Origin: Endozoicomonadaceae bacterium
GTDB taxonomy: Bacteria; Pseudomonadota; Gammaproteobacteria; Pseudomonadales; Endozoicomonadaceae
Assembly: GCA_015163815.1 (NCBI GenBank)
Contig: JAAOIJ010000020.1
Span: forward strand, 1-10,302
Length of the DNA stretch: 10,302 bases
Reading direction: 5' to 3'
Below, piece by piece: positions 1-6,898 of this stretch. The notes under the pieces are model-generated. The model was not told where the DNA came from. It ran no database searches and saw only the letters and a program-made list of their open reading frames with translations. Position numbers and translations under genes: made by a program. Position 1 is the first letter of the stretch; every line of letters starts with the position of its first letter.

Positions 1-29
1 CACTTTTTTTTTTGTATTGTGTCTTTTAC

Positions 30-43
30 GTCAATTCATTGAC
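30..43. promoter_or_regulatory. Short inverted repeat with opposed TTGAC boxes
   Basis: A perfect 6-base inverted repeat (GTCAAT, two-base spacer TC, ATTGAC). On the plus strand it overlaps a consensus-like -35 box TTGACA (39-44), and on the minus strand a TTGACG (29-34). No good -10 box lies 16-18 bases downstream of the plus-strand box. It could be a regulator site or part of a promoter for a gene to the left of the window, but it may also be chance in AT-rich DNA. Confidence 0.2.
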
Positions 44-159
44 AGGTAAATCATATGCTTTCATGGCACTGATTCATACATTCATTTTATCGTAAACAAT
101 ACTGTGAATCTAACATGATCTTGCTTACACATTTCAAAAAATTAAAAAATAATAATCAA

Positions 160-183
160 TGATGACATGAGTTTATGTCATCA
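160..183. promoter_or_regulatory. 9-base perfect inverted repeat upstream of small membrane-protein gene
   Basis: The arms TGATGACAT (160-168) and ATGTCATCA (175-183) are perfectly complementary around a 6-base spacer. The element ends 13 bases before the AGGAG ribosome-binding site of the gene at 207. The position and symmetry fit either an operator for a dimeric repressor or a hairpin in the 5' leader that could affect ribosome access. No T-run follows it, so it is not an intrinsic terminator. I do not recognise the half-site as that of a known regulator family. Confidence 0.45.
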
Positions 184-196
184 GAGAGATTGTGTC

Positions 197-201
197 AGGA
201 G
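197..201 (+). promoter_or_regulatory. Shine-Dalgarno site that sets the start of the small gene
   Basis: AGGAG lies 5 bases before ATG 207 and 8 bases before ATG 210. An in-frame GTG at 192 is upstream of this site and so is unlikely to be the start. This is one of the best ribosome-binding sites in the window, and it is the main reason to regard the small ORF as a gene. Confidence 0.55.
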
Positions 202-206
202 TAGTC

Positions 207-392
207 ATGATGAAATTTCATGAAAATAAGCAGCAAAAAATGATGAAGCATTTACTAAATCGAGTGCAGTTAGCACGTGATTTGACAGTCCGATCTACAG
301 CTCAAGAAAAGAAACATTATTTTTTATTCCCTTCTTCTGTATTTTTAAGTATTGTAAGTGTTCTATGCGTTATGGCTTGGACGCTACTATAA
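207..392 (+). CDS. Small unrecognised protein with C-terminal membrane segment
   Basis: I do not recognise this 61-residue protein (60 if translation starts at the second ATG, 210). The first 40 or so residues are polar and rich in Lys, His, Gln and Arg, with a likely amphipathic helix (KHLLNRVQLARDL). The last 18-20 residues, from about LFPSSVF to the end, form one hydrophobic segment finishing in MAWTLL. That layout suggests a tail-anchored inner-membrane small protein with the basic part in the cytoplasm (inference). The start is chosen from AGGAG at 197-201; the longer GTG start at 192 would include that site. The gene stands alone: the next gene is convergent and ends at 641. A perfect inverted repeat at 160-183 lies just upstream and may regulate it. 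No terminator is visible after the stop. It could still be a chance ORF, but the ribosome-binding site and the ordered polar-then-hydrophobic composition argue for a real gene. Confidence 0.5.
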   Translation: MMKFHENKQQKMMKHLLNRVQLARDLTVRSTAQEKKHYFLFPSSVFLSIVSVLCVMAWTLL

Positions 393-640
393 TTGCCGCT
401 AAAAAAATATTAATACTATATAAATCAATGGAATTCATGTGTTTTTATGGCGTCGTTTTGTCTAGTTATTATTTTTATTCATCATAGCTTTTGAAAAAAA
501 TGAAGTAAGCGAATCAAGGCTTTGTTTTTTGAAAGACTGGGTGGTTTCTTGTCGATATTGATGATGAATGTATTATGTGGCGCTATGATCTTTGTTGTAA
601 AAAAAGGTGATTATGAAAGAAAGGTAAGTCATACATCAAA

Positions 641-2008
641 TTACCTGGCTTTTATTGATACTGGTTTTTGTATATACACGCTTAATATATCTGGCAGAAC
701 ATCTCTTCTTGTTTTAAGTGTTTGAGTCGTATAAGGGATGTCGAGTGTAAACTCTTTTGCAATCAACTTTTCTGCCTCCCTCTGACTGATGATCGGTATA
801 GAAAATAAGCAAGCTGCTGCAACTGGTATTTTATATTTATTGGCTATAGATACACAGTGTGGCGCTTTATCTATTAGAGGAAATAATAAATCTGTTAGGA
901 AGGGAGTATCTATCCAATTGTGACTTACAGTAGACATCAGGCATTGATCTGTCATGGTTGACATGACTAGCGCGATATGATCTTCTTGATCTGGTATAAT
1001 ATCGTGATGGATGAATATTTGATAAATATATCCTTGTCTTTTTTCAAGAGCTATGATTAATAAGTTTGTTTTTTCAAGATCTGTCAATTGATTAAGAGGA
1101 AAGGATTTTAATAAGTCTGTAGTTATGATGATTTTTTGTGTCAGAAGGTTCGCTATTGCTTGTCCTGTCTGGGTTGTAAAAGAGAGTTCAGATTTTTTTT
1201 GATTTTCTTGTTTTTGTATCAGATCTAAATACATGTCATATATTATATTCAAGTTAACATCTTGTTTTGTTAGCATTTGTAATTGAGACCATCCTGGCAG
1301 AGGGAATGCAGAGGTTTCAATAATATCATGAGCTTTTTTGATTATATGTTGTTCTGATATATTTTTATCTAAAGTTTTTATAAATAGAGGAGAATTCTTA
1401 CATTTCTCACTCATAAGAGCATATTGCTCTCTTCGCTGCAGGATAATCTGGTAAAACTCAAGCCCGTATTTTTCATACCCTATATCAAAAAGTAGCCTGA
1501 TGAAATCGACATGTTGATCCATTTTCTTTATATCTTTCGTGCTAACTAGGTTCATACATGTGAAAGAGATCATGATTTTGGAATAAATCTCATCAAGATA
1601 GATATCTATTGTGGGGTTTGAAAAAAAACACAATATTTTTAATAATACTGTTTTCAAATCGAGAAAATTTAGCGTGTTAAATCCTGACGAACACCTAGAA
1701 GCTACATATGTTTCGCGCCTAATTGTCTGAATGAGCACGATTACAAAGTTTTGATTTTCAAAAAGCTTATGTGTTTTTATCAATTCAATACCGTCGTCAA
1801 ATAATGAACGTTTTTTCTTTCCTTCATCCCAACGAAATACCGTTTCTATTAAGCATGCTGCCAACGCTTCATTCTCGCTAGTGGGATTAGGATCAAAATC
1901 AGGTACATTTTGATACCGACAGGTTCTTCCAGCTTCTACTGAAATATTCGTGAAAAAATTAACAAAAAATAGGCAGGTTAATAAAATTGGATTAACAAAA
2001 TTCAACAT
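641..2008 (-). CDS. Unrecognised exported or membrane-anchored protein, 455 residues
   Basis: I cannot assign this protein to a family. Residues 1-26 are strongly hydrophobic (LLTCLFFVNFF in the core) and resemble a signal peptide or anchor ending near SVEAG, although the n-region lacks the usual Lys or Arg. Cys12 does not sit in a proper lipobox. The rest is mixed polar and helical in appearance, without clear repeats, and contains nine further cysteines (for example in RTCRYQ, SRCSSG, EKCKNS and APHCVSI), which could form disulfides if the protein is exported. The start is the first ATG after an in-frame TAA seven codons upstream; the ribosome-binding site is weak (GAG about 6 bases before it). 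A promoter-like pair lies at 2057-2085. The gene is isolated, faces away from the yggS operon and shares A/T richness with the surrounding spacer. In an intracellular bacterium an orphan of this kind could be a lineage-specific secreted factor, but that is speculation. The long uninterrupted frame makes the gene itself likely. Confidence 0.8.
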   Translation of the reverse strand: MLNFVNPILLTCLFFVNFFTNISVEAGRTCRYQNVPDFDPNPTSENEALAACLIETVFRWDEGKKKRSLFDDGIELIKTHKLFENQNFVIVLIQTIRRETYVASRCSSGFNTLNFLDLKTVLLKILCFFSNPTIDIYLDEIYSKIMISFTCMNLVSTKDIKKMDQHVDFIRLLFDIGYEKYGLEFYQIILQRREQYALMSEKCKNSPLFIKTLDKNISEQHIIKKAHDIIETSAFPLPGWSQLQMLTKQDVNLNIIYDMYLDLIQKQENQKKSELSFTTQTGQAIANLLTQKIIITTDLLKSFPLNQLTDLEKTNLLIIALEKRQGYIYQIFIHHDIIPDQEDHIALVMSTMTDQCLMSTVSHNWIDTPFLTDLLFPLIDKAPHCVSIANKYKIPVAAACLFSIPIISQREAEKLIAKEFTLDIPYTTQTLKTRRDVLPDILSVYIQKPVSIKAR

Positions 2009-2056
2009 GATAACTCGATCTGCTTTTTATGATTATTGTGGTTAAAATAAAGGGTT

Positions 2057-2085
2057 ATTTTCTATCTTTTAAAAAATATTGTCAA
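2057..2085 (-). promoter_or_regulatory. Candidate sigma70-type promoter for the orphan exported protein
   Basis: Read on the minus strand, a perfect -35 box TTGACA (2080-2085) is followed after 17 bases by GAAAAT (2057-2062), which matches four of six bases of the -10 consensus. Transcription would begin near 2050, giving a leader of about 40 bases before the ATG at 2008. The -35 and spacing are good and the -10 is mediocre. Confidence 0.4.
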
Positions 2086-2109
2086 TCAAAAACAATAGAT
2101 AACCTCATG

Positions 2110-2125
2110 AAATATTTAAATATTT
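2110..2125. repeat. 16-base perfect A/T palindrome
   Basis: AAATATTTAAATATTT is identical to its own reverse complement. It lies 25 bases upstream of the -35 box of the minus-strand gene, where an A/T-rich element could act as an UP element, a nucleoid-protein site or a bend. Its low complexity also makes chance a fair explanation. Confidence 0.35.
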
Positions 2126-2281
2126 GTAATAAATAATTGTTTAATATCAATAAAACTTCATAAAACTTGAATGGTATTTCAGATTGAATAAGTGAAAAAT
2201 AAAGAAGAAAACAGGCTGAAAGGCTAGAAGTTCAGTCCATACGATTTGACGAAGAAGGTCGATATGAAATAATGTATAGAT

Positions 2282-2360
2282 ACTGATTATTTGGATAGTT
2301 TGTAGTGGCTTTGTGTCGGCACTGCTTGACATCTGTTTTCTTGATCTTTGGATAATCAGT
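2282..2360. other. Inverted repeat enclosing a smaller stem; possible structured RNA
   Basis: ACTGATTAT (2282-2290) and ATAATCAGT (2352-2360) form a perfect 9-base inverted repeat 61 bases apart. Inside it, GTAGTG (2302-2307) can pair with CACTGC (2320-2325), one pair being a G-U wobble. Together they could fold as a stem with a large internal loop and a terminal hairpin. No promoter, terminator or known RNA family signature accompanies them, so a noncoding RNA is only a weak possibility. Confidence 0.2.
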
Positions 2361-2431
2361 GACTTTTTATATGGTTGACTGCTTTGATTGGATATTTTTT
2401 CATGATGTAGAGCATGCTGTCTTACTCCAGC

Positions 2432-2450
2432 TATCGTTTGATAAGCGATA
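2432..2450. other. Small hairpin in the spacer
   Basis: TATCGTTT (2432-2439) can pair with AAGCGATA (2443-2450) around a three-base loop, with one G-U wobble among eight pairs. No T-run follows on either strand, so it is not a standard terminator. Its role, if any, is unknown. Confidence 0.2.
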
Positions 2451-2747
2451 AAGATTTAAACGCTTTCAATGTCTAGAATACATTTTAAGCAAGCTATATG
2501 CTGAATGAGCATGACGCCTGTTTGATCGGTTTACATAGTAAAAAAAAGCATGCAACCATCTTGAGTTGAGGTGTTTTTTTTCATTATACATTCATGATTT
2601 AGGCTAAATCAATTAAGAATTGACAGGTGTTATACGCTATAGAAACGGCTAGTATGATATCTCTTCAGTTTATTGATTACTTGCTTACTATCATTTGAAT
2701 AGACATCATGCTTGAAATAGGATAAGTGTTCTCGTAATAATATGTTA

Positions 2748-2756
2748 TGGTATGAT
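2748..2756 (+). promoter_or_regulatory. Extended -10 promoter for the yggS-murE operon
   Basis: TGG followed by TATGAT matches the extended -10 form TGnTATAAT at all but one position. No good -35 is visible at the right distance, which extended -10 promoters often tolerate. Transcription would begin near 2763, giving a short leader of about 23 bases before ATG 2786. A second, weaker pair lies upstream: TTGAAT (2695-2700) and TAGGAT (2718-2723), 17 bases apart. Confidence 0.45.
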
Positions 2757-2785
2757 TTTTCCACTTTATTATCATCTTGAGCGCT

Positions 2786-3469
2786 ATGTGTCTAGAACAT
2801 AATTTGACTTATATTAAACAGCAGATTGAAAAATATAAAAGGCATTCAATGGTCCGTTTACTAGCTGTTAGCAAAGGGCAAGCTGTAGAAAAAATGAAAC
2901 AATTACAGCAGCTAGGACAATATCACTTTGGTGAAAACTATGTACAAGAAGCTTTAATAAAAATGGATCAATTCAAGCATGTTTCTCCTATGATTTGGCA
3001 TTTTACGGGTAAAATTCAATCCAATAAAACACGGTTGATTTCTGAAAAATTTGATTGGGTTCATACGGTAGATAATGAACGTATTGCTGTTCGTTTGAAT
3101 GCTGGTAGAATCAATCAAGCGCCTCTTAATGTCTGCATTCAGATTAAAATGAGTACTAGCTTGCATCGTGGCGGTATTGGTGTGAATGATGTTTTTGCTT
3201 TAGCAAAAACAATAATGGCTATGCCTGCTTTAGAGTTAAGAGGGTTAATGATTATGCCTGAATTAATGAATCAGCATGATATACAGAACAAAGCAAACTT
3301 ACAAAGTCAATATGAAAAATGGTTTCATTATTATATTCAATTTCAGCAGCATTTTGGTTCTAAAATTGATACATTATCCATGGGCATGAGTTATGATAGA
3401 CTGCAAGCGTTGAAGGCTGGCAGCAATTTAGTGCGCATTGGGACAGCTTTGTTTGGTTCTCGAATTTAA
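2786..3469 (+). CDS. yggS: YggS/PROSC-family pyridoxal phosphate-binding protein
   Basis: A small TIM-barrel protein that binds pyridoxal 5'-phosphate and takes part in vitamin B6 and amino-acid homeostasis in the cytoplasm; it has no well-defined enzymatic reaction. Length is 227 residues from this start (E. coli YggS is about 234). Family motifs appear in order: LLAVSK with the PLP Schiff-base lysine (residue 30), FGENYVQEA, WHFTGKIQSNK, FDWVHTVDNERIA, LRGLMIMPE, TLSMGMSYD, and the C-terminal phosphate-binding stretch GSNLVRIGTALFGSR. The start is uncertain. An in-frame TTG at 2777 would add three residues, but neither site has a strong Shine-Dalgarno sequence. ATG 2786 has GAG four bases upstream and puts the N-terminus (MCLEHNL) in register with E. 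coli MNDIAHNL. It is the first gene of the operon, and proC follows after 16 bases, a common yggS-proC pairing in proteobacteria. Confidence 0.95.
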   Translation: MCLEHNLTYIKQQIEKYKRHSMVRLLAVSKGQAVEKMKQLQQLGQYHFGENYVQEALIKMDQFKHVSPMIWHFTGKIQSNKTRLISEKFDWVHTVDNERIAVRLNAGRINQAPLNVCIQIKMSTSLHRGGIGVNDVFALAKTIMAMPALELRGLMIMPELMNQHDIQNKANLQSQYEKWFHYYIQFQQHFGSKIDTLSMGMSYDRLQALKAGSNLVRIGTALFGSRI

Positions 3470-3485
3470 AACAGGAAGCATTAAC

Positions 3486-4310
3486 ATGAAAAAGCAGGCA
3501 CCTAAAATTGCTTTTATTGGTGCGGGTAATATGGCGAATTGTATTATCCAAGGCTTAATTTCAAATGATTTTTCACCTCAAGACATCATTGCGACACGGC
3601 GACAAACAAAGCTTTTATCTGAATTAGCAGAACAAGGTGTGCAAGTAACAGAGAATAATATCGACAGTATTCAGCAAGCTGATATTGTTGTATTGGGTGT
3701 TAAACCTTTTCAAATCGATTCTTTAGTCTGTAAATTAAAAGCTGTTTTATTAGAAAAAAAGCCATTATTAATCAGTTTAGCTGTCGGCGTTCCAGTTCAG
3801 CAAATTGATCAACATTTAAAGGGGCAATTAGCCATTGTGCGACTGATGCCAAATTTGCCGATTCAAGTCAAACGTGGTGTGAGTATTATACATGTCAATA
3901 AAACGACTTCATCTGAACATCGTCAGACAATTCAAACTATTTTTAGTCCAATTAGTCAGTTATTTTGGGTTGAAAAAGAAAATTTGATTGATTTATGTGC
4001 TTCCCTTGCTGGTAGTGGGCCTGCTTATTTTTATTATTTCATGGAAGGTTTAATTGAAGGAGCCTGTTATTTAGGAATACCTGAAGACATGGCGAAGAAA
4101 ATGGTTTTAGAAACAGCCGCGGGTTCGTTATTATTGTTAGAAAAAAAGCAAGAAAAAATTAGCACTTTAAGAAAAAATGTGACGTCTCCAGGAGGTACTA
4201 CTGAAGCTGCACTGAATGCATTTAAATTGCATAATTTTCATGCTAGTATCCGAAAAAGCTTGGAAGCTGCGGTTATTCGTGCTGAGAAATTAAGCCAATC
4301 TTTAATGTAA
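3486..4310 (+). CDS. proC: Pyrroline-5-carboxylate reductase
   Basis: Catalyses the last step of proline synthesis, NAD(P)H-dependent reduction of 1-pyrroline-5-carboxylate to L-proline, in the cytoplasm. The 274 residues match the usual family length. The N-terminal Rossmann fold shows IGAGNMA (residues 11-17) followed by DIVVLGVKP; the middle has RLMPNLP; the C-terminal dimerisation domain has LAGSGPAYFYYFMEG and the P5CR signature around SPGGTT (234-239). ATG 3486 is chosen because AGGA lies 9 bases upstream (3473-3476) and translation then begins MKKQAPKIAFIG, as expected for the family. An in-frame alternative start at 3438 lies inside yggS and would add 16 unrelated residues. The gene sits between yggS (16-base gap) and the flavin hydroxylase gene (18-base gap). 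Confidence 0.97.
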   Translation: MKKQAPKIAFIGAGNMANCIIQGLISNDFSPQDIIATRRQTKLLSELAEQGVQVTENNIDSIQQADIVVLGVKPFQIDSLVCKLKAVLLEKKPLLISLAVGVPVQQIDQHLKGQLAIVRLMPNLPIQVKRGVSIIHVNKTTSSEHRQTIQTIFSPISQLFWVEKENLIDLCASLAGSGPAYFYYFMEGLIEGACYLGIPEDMAKKMVLETAAGSLLLLEKKQEKISTLRKNVTSPGGTTEAALNAFKLHNFHASIRKSLEAAVIRAEKLSQSLM

Positions 4311-4328
4311 ATTTGAGATATTAATGAT

Positions 4329-5633
4329 ATGAGTACCTATGAAAACCAAGCATCTGATATCAAAAAAGTATTGCATTATGATGTTATTATTGTTGGTGCA
4401 GGGATGGTTGGTGCAACGCTTGCCTGCGCTTTAGCTGAGCAAGGAATGCAAGTACTGATTCTTGATTCAGCTTTATCCCCTCAAATCGATTTGACTCAAA
4501 AACCAGGATTACGCGTTTCAGCTATTCATATTGCTTCTGTTAATTTTTTGAAAAAACTCCAAGTATGGCCTTTATTATCAGCTAAACGTCTTCGACCTTT
4601 TACGCATATGGAAATTTGGGAAACAAATCCATCAAATCACACAATCGATCGTCTTTTTAAAACAGATCAATCAGTTGTATTAGATTGCCAACATATTGGA
4701 GAACAAGCATTAGGTTATTTTATTGAAAATGATATTTTTCAAGCCGCTTTACATGAAAGGTTAGAAGCCTTACCAACAGCTCAATTGCTGACAGGTGTTT
4801 CAATTGATCAATTTATCAATCCACTGGATCATGCTGAAAAACGTATTTTACTCACGAATAAAAATGAATATGTGAGCCCTTTAATCATTGGTGCTGATGG
4901 TATGCTGTCACAAGTGCGTAGCTGGTCAGGTATTCAAACAAATCATACGACTTATGGTCAATCAGCTTTTGTTGCTACAGTTGAATTACCAACAGATCCT
5001 GGATTTTTAACATGGCAAGCCTTTACTGCTCAAGGACCGATGGCTTTCTTACCTTTACCCGTGTGTGCAAATCGATATTATGCCTCATTAGTGTGGTATC
5101 ATACGCAAATACATCATCAAGCTTTAATGGCATTATCAGATGTCGAACTGATTCGACAGATTTCGCAACATTTCCCACAACAATTGCCACCTATTCTCTC
5201 TCTGGTATCAAAAAACACATTTCCTTTATCAAAGCAAATAGCAACATCCTATGTGAAACCAGGTGTGGCCCTCATTGGTGATGCAGCTCATACAGTTCAC
5301 CCACTTGCAGGACAAGGATTAAATTTAGGTTTACAAGATGCAATAACACTAACAGATGTTATTGTGACAGCTTGGAAAAAAGGAGAAATATATGCGTCAT
5401 TGGATGTCTTAAAAACTTATCAACAAATAAGACAAGCAGATACACGTCATATGATTTGGCTTTTAGAGGCTTGTCATTATGGATTTATGAGTCACAATAT
5501 TGTGATTAAATGTTTACGAAAAGCAAGTTTTTTGGGAGCAAAATACCAACCTATTAAGCGATATATTACTGAGTATGGCGCAGGTAAGCGACTTAAAATA
5601 TTGCAGAATATGTATAAAATACCTTCGATATAG
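4329..5633 (+). CDS. FAD-dependent ubiquinone-biosynthesis hydroxylase (UbiF/UbiI/UbiH family)
   Basis: An aromatic-ring monooxygenase of ubiquinone synthesis that uses FAD, NAD(P)H and O2 to hydroxylate a polyprenylated ring, probably at the inner membrane with other Ubi proteins. It has 434 residues, slightly longer than the roughly 390-400 of the E. coli enzymes, mainly through a polar N-terminal extension of about 17 residues. Visible motifs are the dinucleotide fold GAGMVG (23-28), RVSAI followed by ASVNFLKKLQVW, the ADG motif (189-191), QGPMAFLPLP, and the second FAD motif GDAAHTVHPLAGQGLN (317-332). From memory, the FLPLP, SLVWY and HFPQQLP stretches resemble E. coli UbiF most, while PFTHMEIWE recalls UbiI. 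Which carbon it hydroxylates cannot be decided here, so no symbol is given. The ribosome-binding site is weak (GAG 11 bases upstream). It lies between proC and rsmH in the same run, an unusual neighbour for a dcw cluster. Confidence 0.92.
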   Translation: MSTYENQASDIKKVLHYDVIIVGAGMVGATLACALAEQGMQVLILDSALSPQIDLTQKPGLRVSAIHIASVNFLKKLQVWPLLSAKRLRPFTHMEIWETNPSNHTIDRLFKTDQSVVLDCQHIGEQALGYFIENDIFQAALHERLEALPTAQLLTGVSIDQFINPLDHAEKRILLTNKNEYVSPLIIGADGMLSQVRSWSGIQTNHTTYGQSAFVATVELPTDPGFLTWQAFTAQGPMAFLPLPVCANRYYASLVWYHTQIHHQALMALSDVELIRQISQHFPQQLPPILSLVSKNTFPLSKQIATSYVKPGVALIGDAAHTVHPLAGQGLNLGLQDAITLTDVIVTAWKKGEIYASLDVLKTYQQIRQADTRHMIWLLEACHYGFMSHNIVIKCLRKASFLGAKYQPIKRYITEYGAGKRLKILQNMYKIPSI

Positions 5634-5664
5634 CCTTTGTATTTTTATATAGGAAATCAGTCTC

Positions 5665-6585
5665 ATGTATAATCATACAACCGTTTTGCTAGAGGAAGCA
5701 CAGTCAGCTTTATGCTGGGATCTCAATGAACAATATATTGATGCAACATTTGGTCGAGGTGGACATAGTCGAAAAATCTTATCGTCTTTAACACATCAAG
5801 GGCGATTAGTCGGTGTGGATCAAGATCCTGAAGCTGTGCAGTCTGGTTTGATATTAGAAAAAGAAGATACTAGATTTACTATGAAAAAAGCAGCTTTTTC
5901 TTCTTTATCAACACTATTTTCTCCCGTTTCTATTGCTGGGTTATTATTAGATTTAGGCGTCTCTTCACCACAACTAGACAACCCGGATCGCGGGTTTAGT
6001 TTTATGCATGATGGGCCTTTAGATATGAGAATGAATCCTGATATCGGTATCAGTGCAGCTGAATGGTTAACCACTGTCAGTGAAGCAATGATTGCTCAAG
6101 TTTTATGGGAATACGGAGAAGAATCTTTTTCTCGTCGTATCGCAAAAGCAATTGTAAGAGAACGAGCAGTAAATCCTATTCAAACAACACATCATTTTGC
6201 TCAAGTTGTAAAGCAAGCTCATCCTAAATGGAATCATAAGACACATCCTGCAACACGTACTTTTCAGGCAGTACGATTATTTATTAATCAAGAATTATCT
6301 GAATTAAAAAATGCTTTAGATAGTGCATTAGTTATTTTGAAACCGCGTGGTCGATTAGTCGTCATTAGCTTTCATTCTTTAGAGGATCGGATTGTAAAAC
6401 AGTTTATGAAACAACATAGTTTACAATATGCTGAAACGCAATTACCTCGAGAGATTCCCATTCAACCTCAGCCATTGAAGCCAACTTTAAAGCGTATTGG
6501 TCGACCTATTAAACCATCAGCATTGGAAATTAATCAAAATACACGCGCTAGAAGTGCTATTATGCGTATAGCAGAAAAATGTTGA
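5665..6585 (+). CDS. rsmH: 16S rRNA m4C1402 methyltransferase RsmH (MraW)
   Basis: An S-adenosylmethionine-dependent enzyme that N4-methylates C1402 of 16S rRNA in the decoding centre. The 306 residues compare with 313 in E. coli. The family pattern is complete: NHTTVLLEEA at the N-terminus, SAM-binding FGRGGHS (29-35), GVDQDP, LDLGVSSPQLD (95-105), DRGFSF and DGPLDMRM, TFQAVRLFINQEL, ISFHSLEDR (234-242), and the C-terminal NTRARSAIMR. ATG 5665 has AGGA 10 bases upstream (5651-5654). The gap after the ubiquinone hydroxylase gene is 31 bases, the widest in the operon. In most proteobacteria mraZ comes directly before this gene; here it does not. Confidence 0.98.
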   Translation: MYNHTTVLLEEAQSALCWDLNEQYIDATFGRGGHSRKILSSLTHQGRLVGVDQDPEAVQSGLILEKEDTRFTMKKAAFSSLSTLFSPVSIAGLLLDLGVSSPQLDNPDRGFSFMHDGPLDMRMNPDIGISAAEWLTTVSEAMIAQVLWEYGEESFSRRIAKAIVRERAVNPIQTTHHFAQVVKQAHPKWNHKTHPATRTFQAVRLFINQELSELKNALDSALVILKPRGRLVVISFHSLEDRIVKQFMKQHSLQYAETQLPREIPIQPQPLKPTLKRIGRPIKPSALEINQNTRARSAIMRIAEKC

Positions 6586-6596
6586 TAACACAGGAC

Positions 6597-6599
6597 AGG
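6597..6599 (+). promoter_or_regulatory. AGG ribosome-binding site supporting a TTG start for ftsL
   Basis: AGG lies 8 bases before TTG 6608 but 17 bases before the next in-frame ATG (6617). A second AGGA (6592-6595) is 12 bases from the TTG. The spacing favours TTG as the real start, which would make ftsL a weakly initiated gene, in keeping with its low required dose. Confidence 0.4.
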
Positions 6600-6607
6600 C
6601 GATACCA

Positions 6608-6898
6608 TTGAAAGTAATGCAAACTTTATTACACCAAATAAACTGGACCATTATCTTCATGTTAGGATTGATTTTATTATCCTCTATTATACGGTGTATT
6701 ATTGTGCAGTGTAATCGAAGTGCTTATCGAGACTTGCAGTATAGTCGACAAGTTTATCATGAGTTACAAATAGAACATGATCAATTACTATTAGAGTATG
6801 GCACATTATCAAACTGTCAGCGTATTGAAAAAATAGCAACAGAAACATTAGATATGCTATTTGCTAATACACAACAGATTACGTTTATTAAACCATGA
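6608..6898 (+). CDS. ftsL: Cell division protein FtsL
   Basis: A bitopic inner-membrane protein that forms the FtsQLB subcomplex and helps activate FtsWI during septation. It is 96 residues long, with a short cytoplasmic N-terminus, one membrane segment (about 13-35, TIIFMLGLILLSSII), and a periplasmic region whose spacing suits a coiled coil (about 40-75, YRDLQYSRQVYHELQIEHDQ in part). FtsL is poorly conserved in sequence; the assignment rests on size, topology and position between rsmH and ftsI. A TTG start at 6608 is favoured by the AGG at 6597-6599; ATG 6617 would remove three residues. The stop overlaps the ftsI start as ATGA, so the two are probably translationally coupled. The E. coli protein is longer (121 residues), with most of the difference in the cytoplasmic part. 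Confidence 0.9.
   Translation: MKVMQTLLHQINWTIIFMLGLILLSSIIRCIIVQCNRSAYRDLQYSRQVYHELQIEHDQLLLEYGTLSNCQRIEKIATETLDMLFANTQQITFIKP

Larger units (their letters stand above)
2009..2785. other. Long gene-poor spacer between divergent transcription units
   Basis: About 780 bases without a credible gene. The left end holds the promoter of the minus-strand orphan gene and a 16-base A/T palindrome; the middle holds a 9-base inverted repeat enclosing a small stem (2282-2360) and a short hairpin (2432-2450); the right end holds the yggS promoter. A 61-codon minus-strand ORF (2147-2332) has no ribosome-binding site and no domain-like pattern. One plus-strand frame across about 2190-2700 reads as protein-like in places, but stops occur at about the density expected of random AT-rich DNA, so I do not call a pseudogene. 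I see no tRNA and no insertion-sequence ends. Confidence 0.6.

Noticed and set aside
4..13. Run of ten T at the left edge, possibly the tail of a terminator
   Set aside because: Any stem would lie outside the window, so this cannot be judged.
437..487. 16-codon micro-ORF after a GGA
   Set aside because: Too short, with low-complexity content; a GGA five bases upstream of an ATG is common by chance.
522..725. Plus-strand ORF of 67 codons with a TTG start
   Set aside because: It starts at TTG without a clear Shine-Dalgarno sequence, and its last 85 bases lie antisense to the end of the 455-residue gene. Part of the reading is hydrophobic, but nothing shows it is translated.
2147..2332. Minus-strand ORF of 61 codons
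   Set aside because: No ribosome-binding site, no recognisable motif, and a length expected by chance in a spacer of this size.
2540..2579. A-run and T-run flanking a GC-richer stretch, resembling a terminator
   Set aside because: Only a 4-base pairing (CAAC with GTTG) can be found between the runs, and the T-run does not directly follow it, so it does not form a proper intrinsic terminator.
2190..2700. Possible decayed gene on the plus strand
   Set aside because: Some stretches of one frame look protein-like, but in-frame stops are about as frequent as in random AT-rich DNA and no family is recognisable, so a pseudogene cannot be supported.
5012..5281. 89-codon ORF in another frame within the ubiquinone hydroxylase gene, and similar overlapping ORFs in yggS, rsmH and ftsI
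   Set aside because: All lie wholly or largely inside genes with clear family motifs and are shadow frames.
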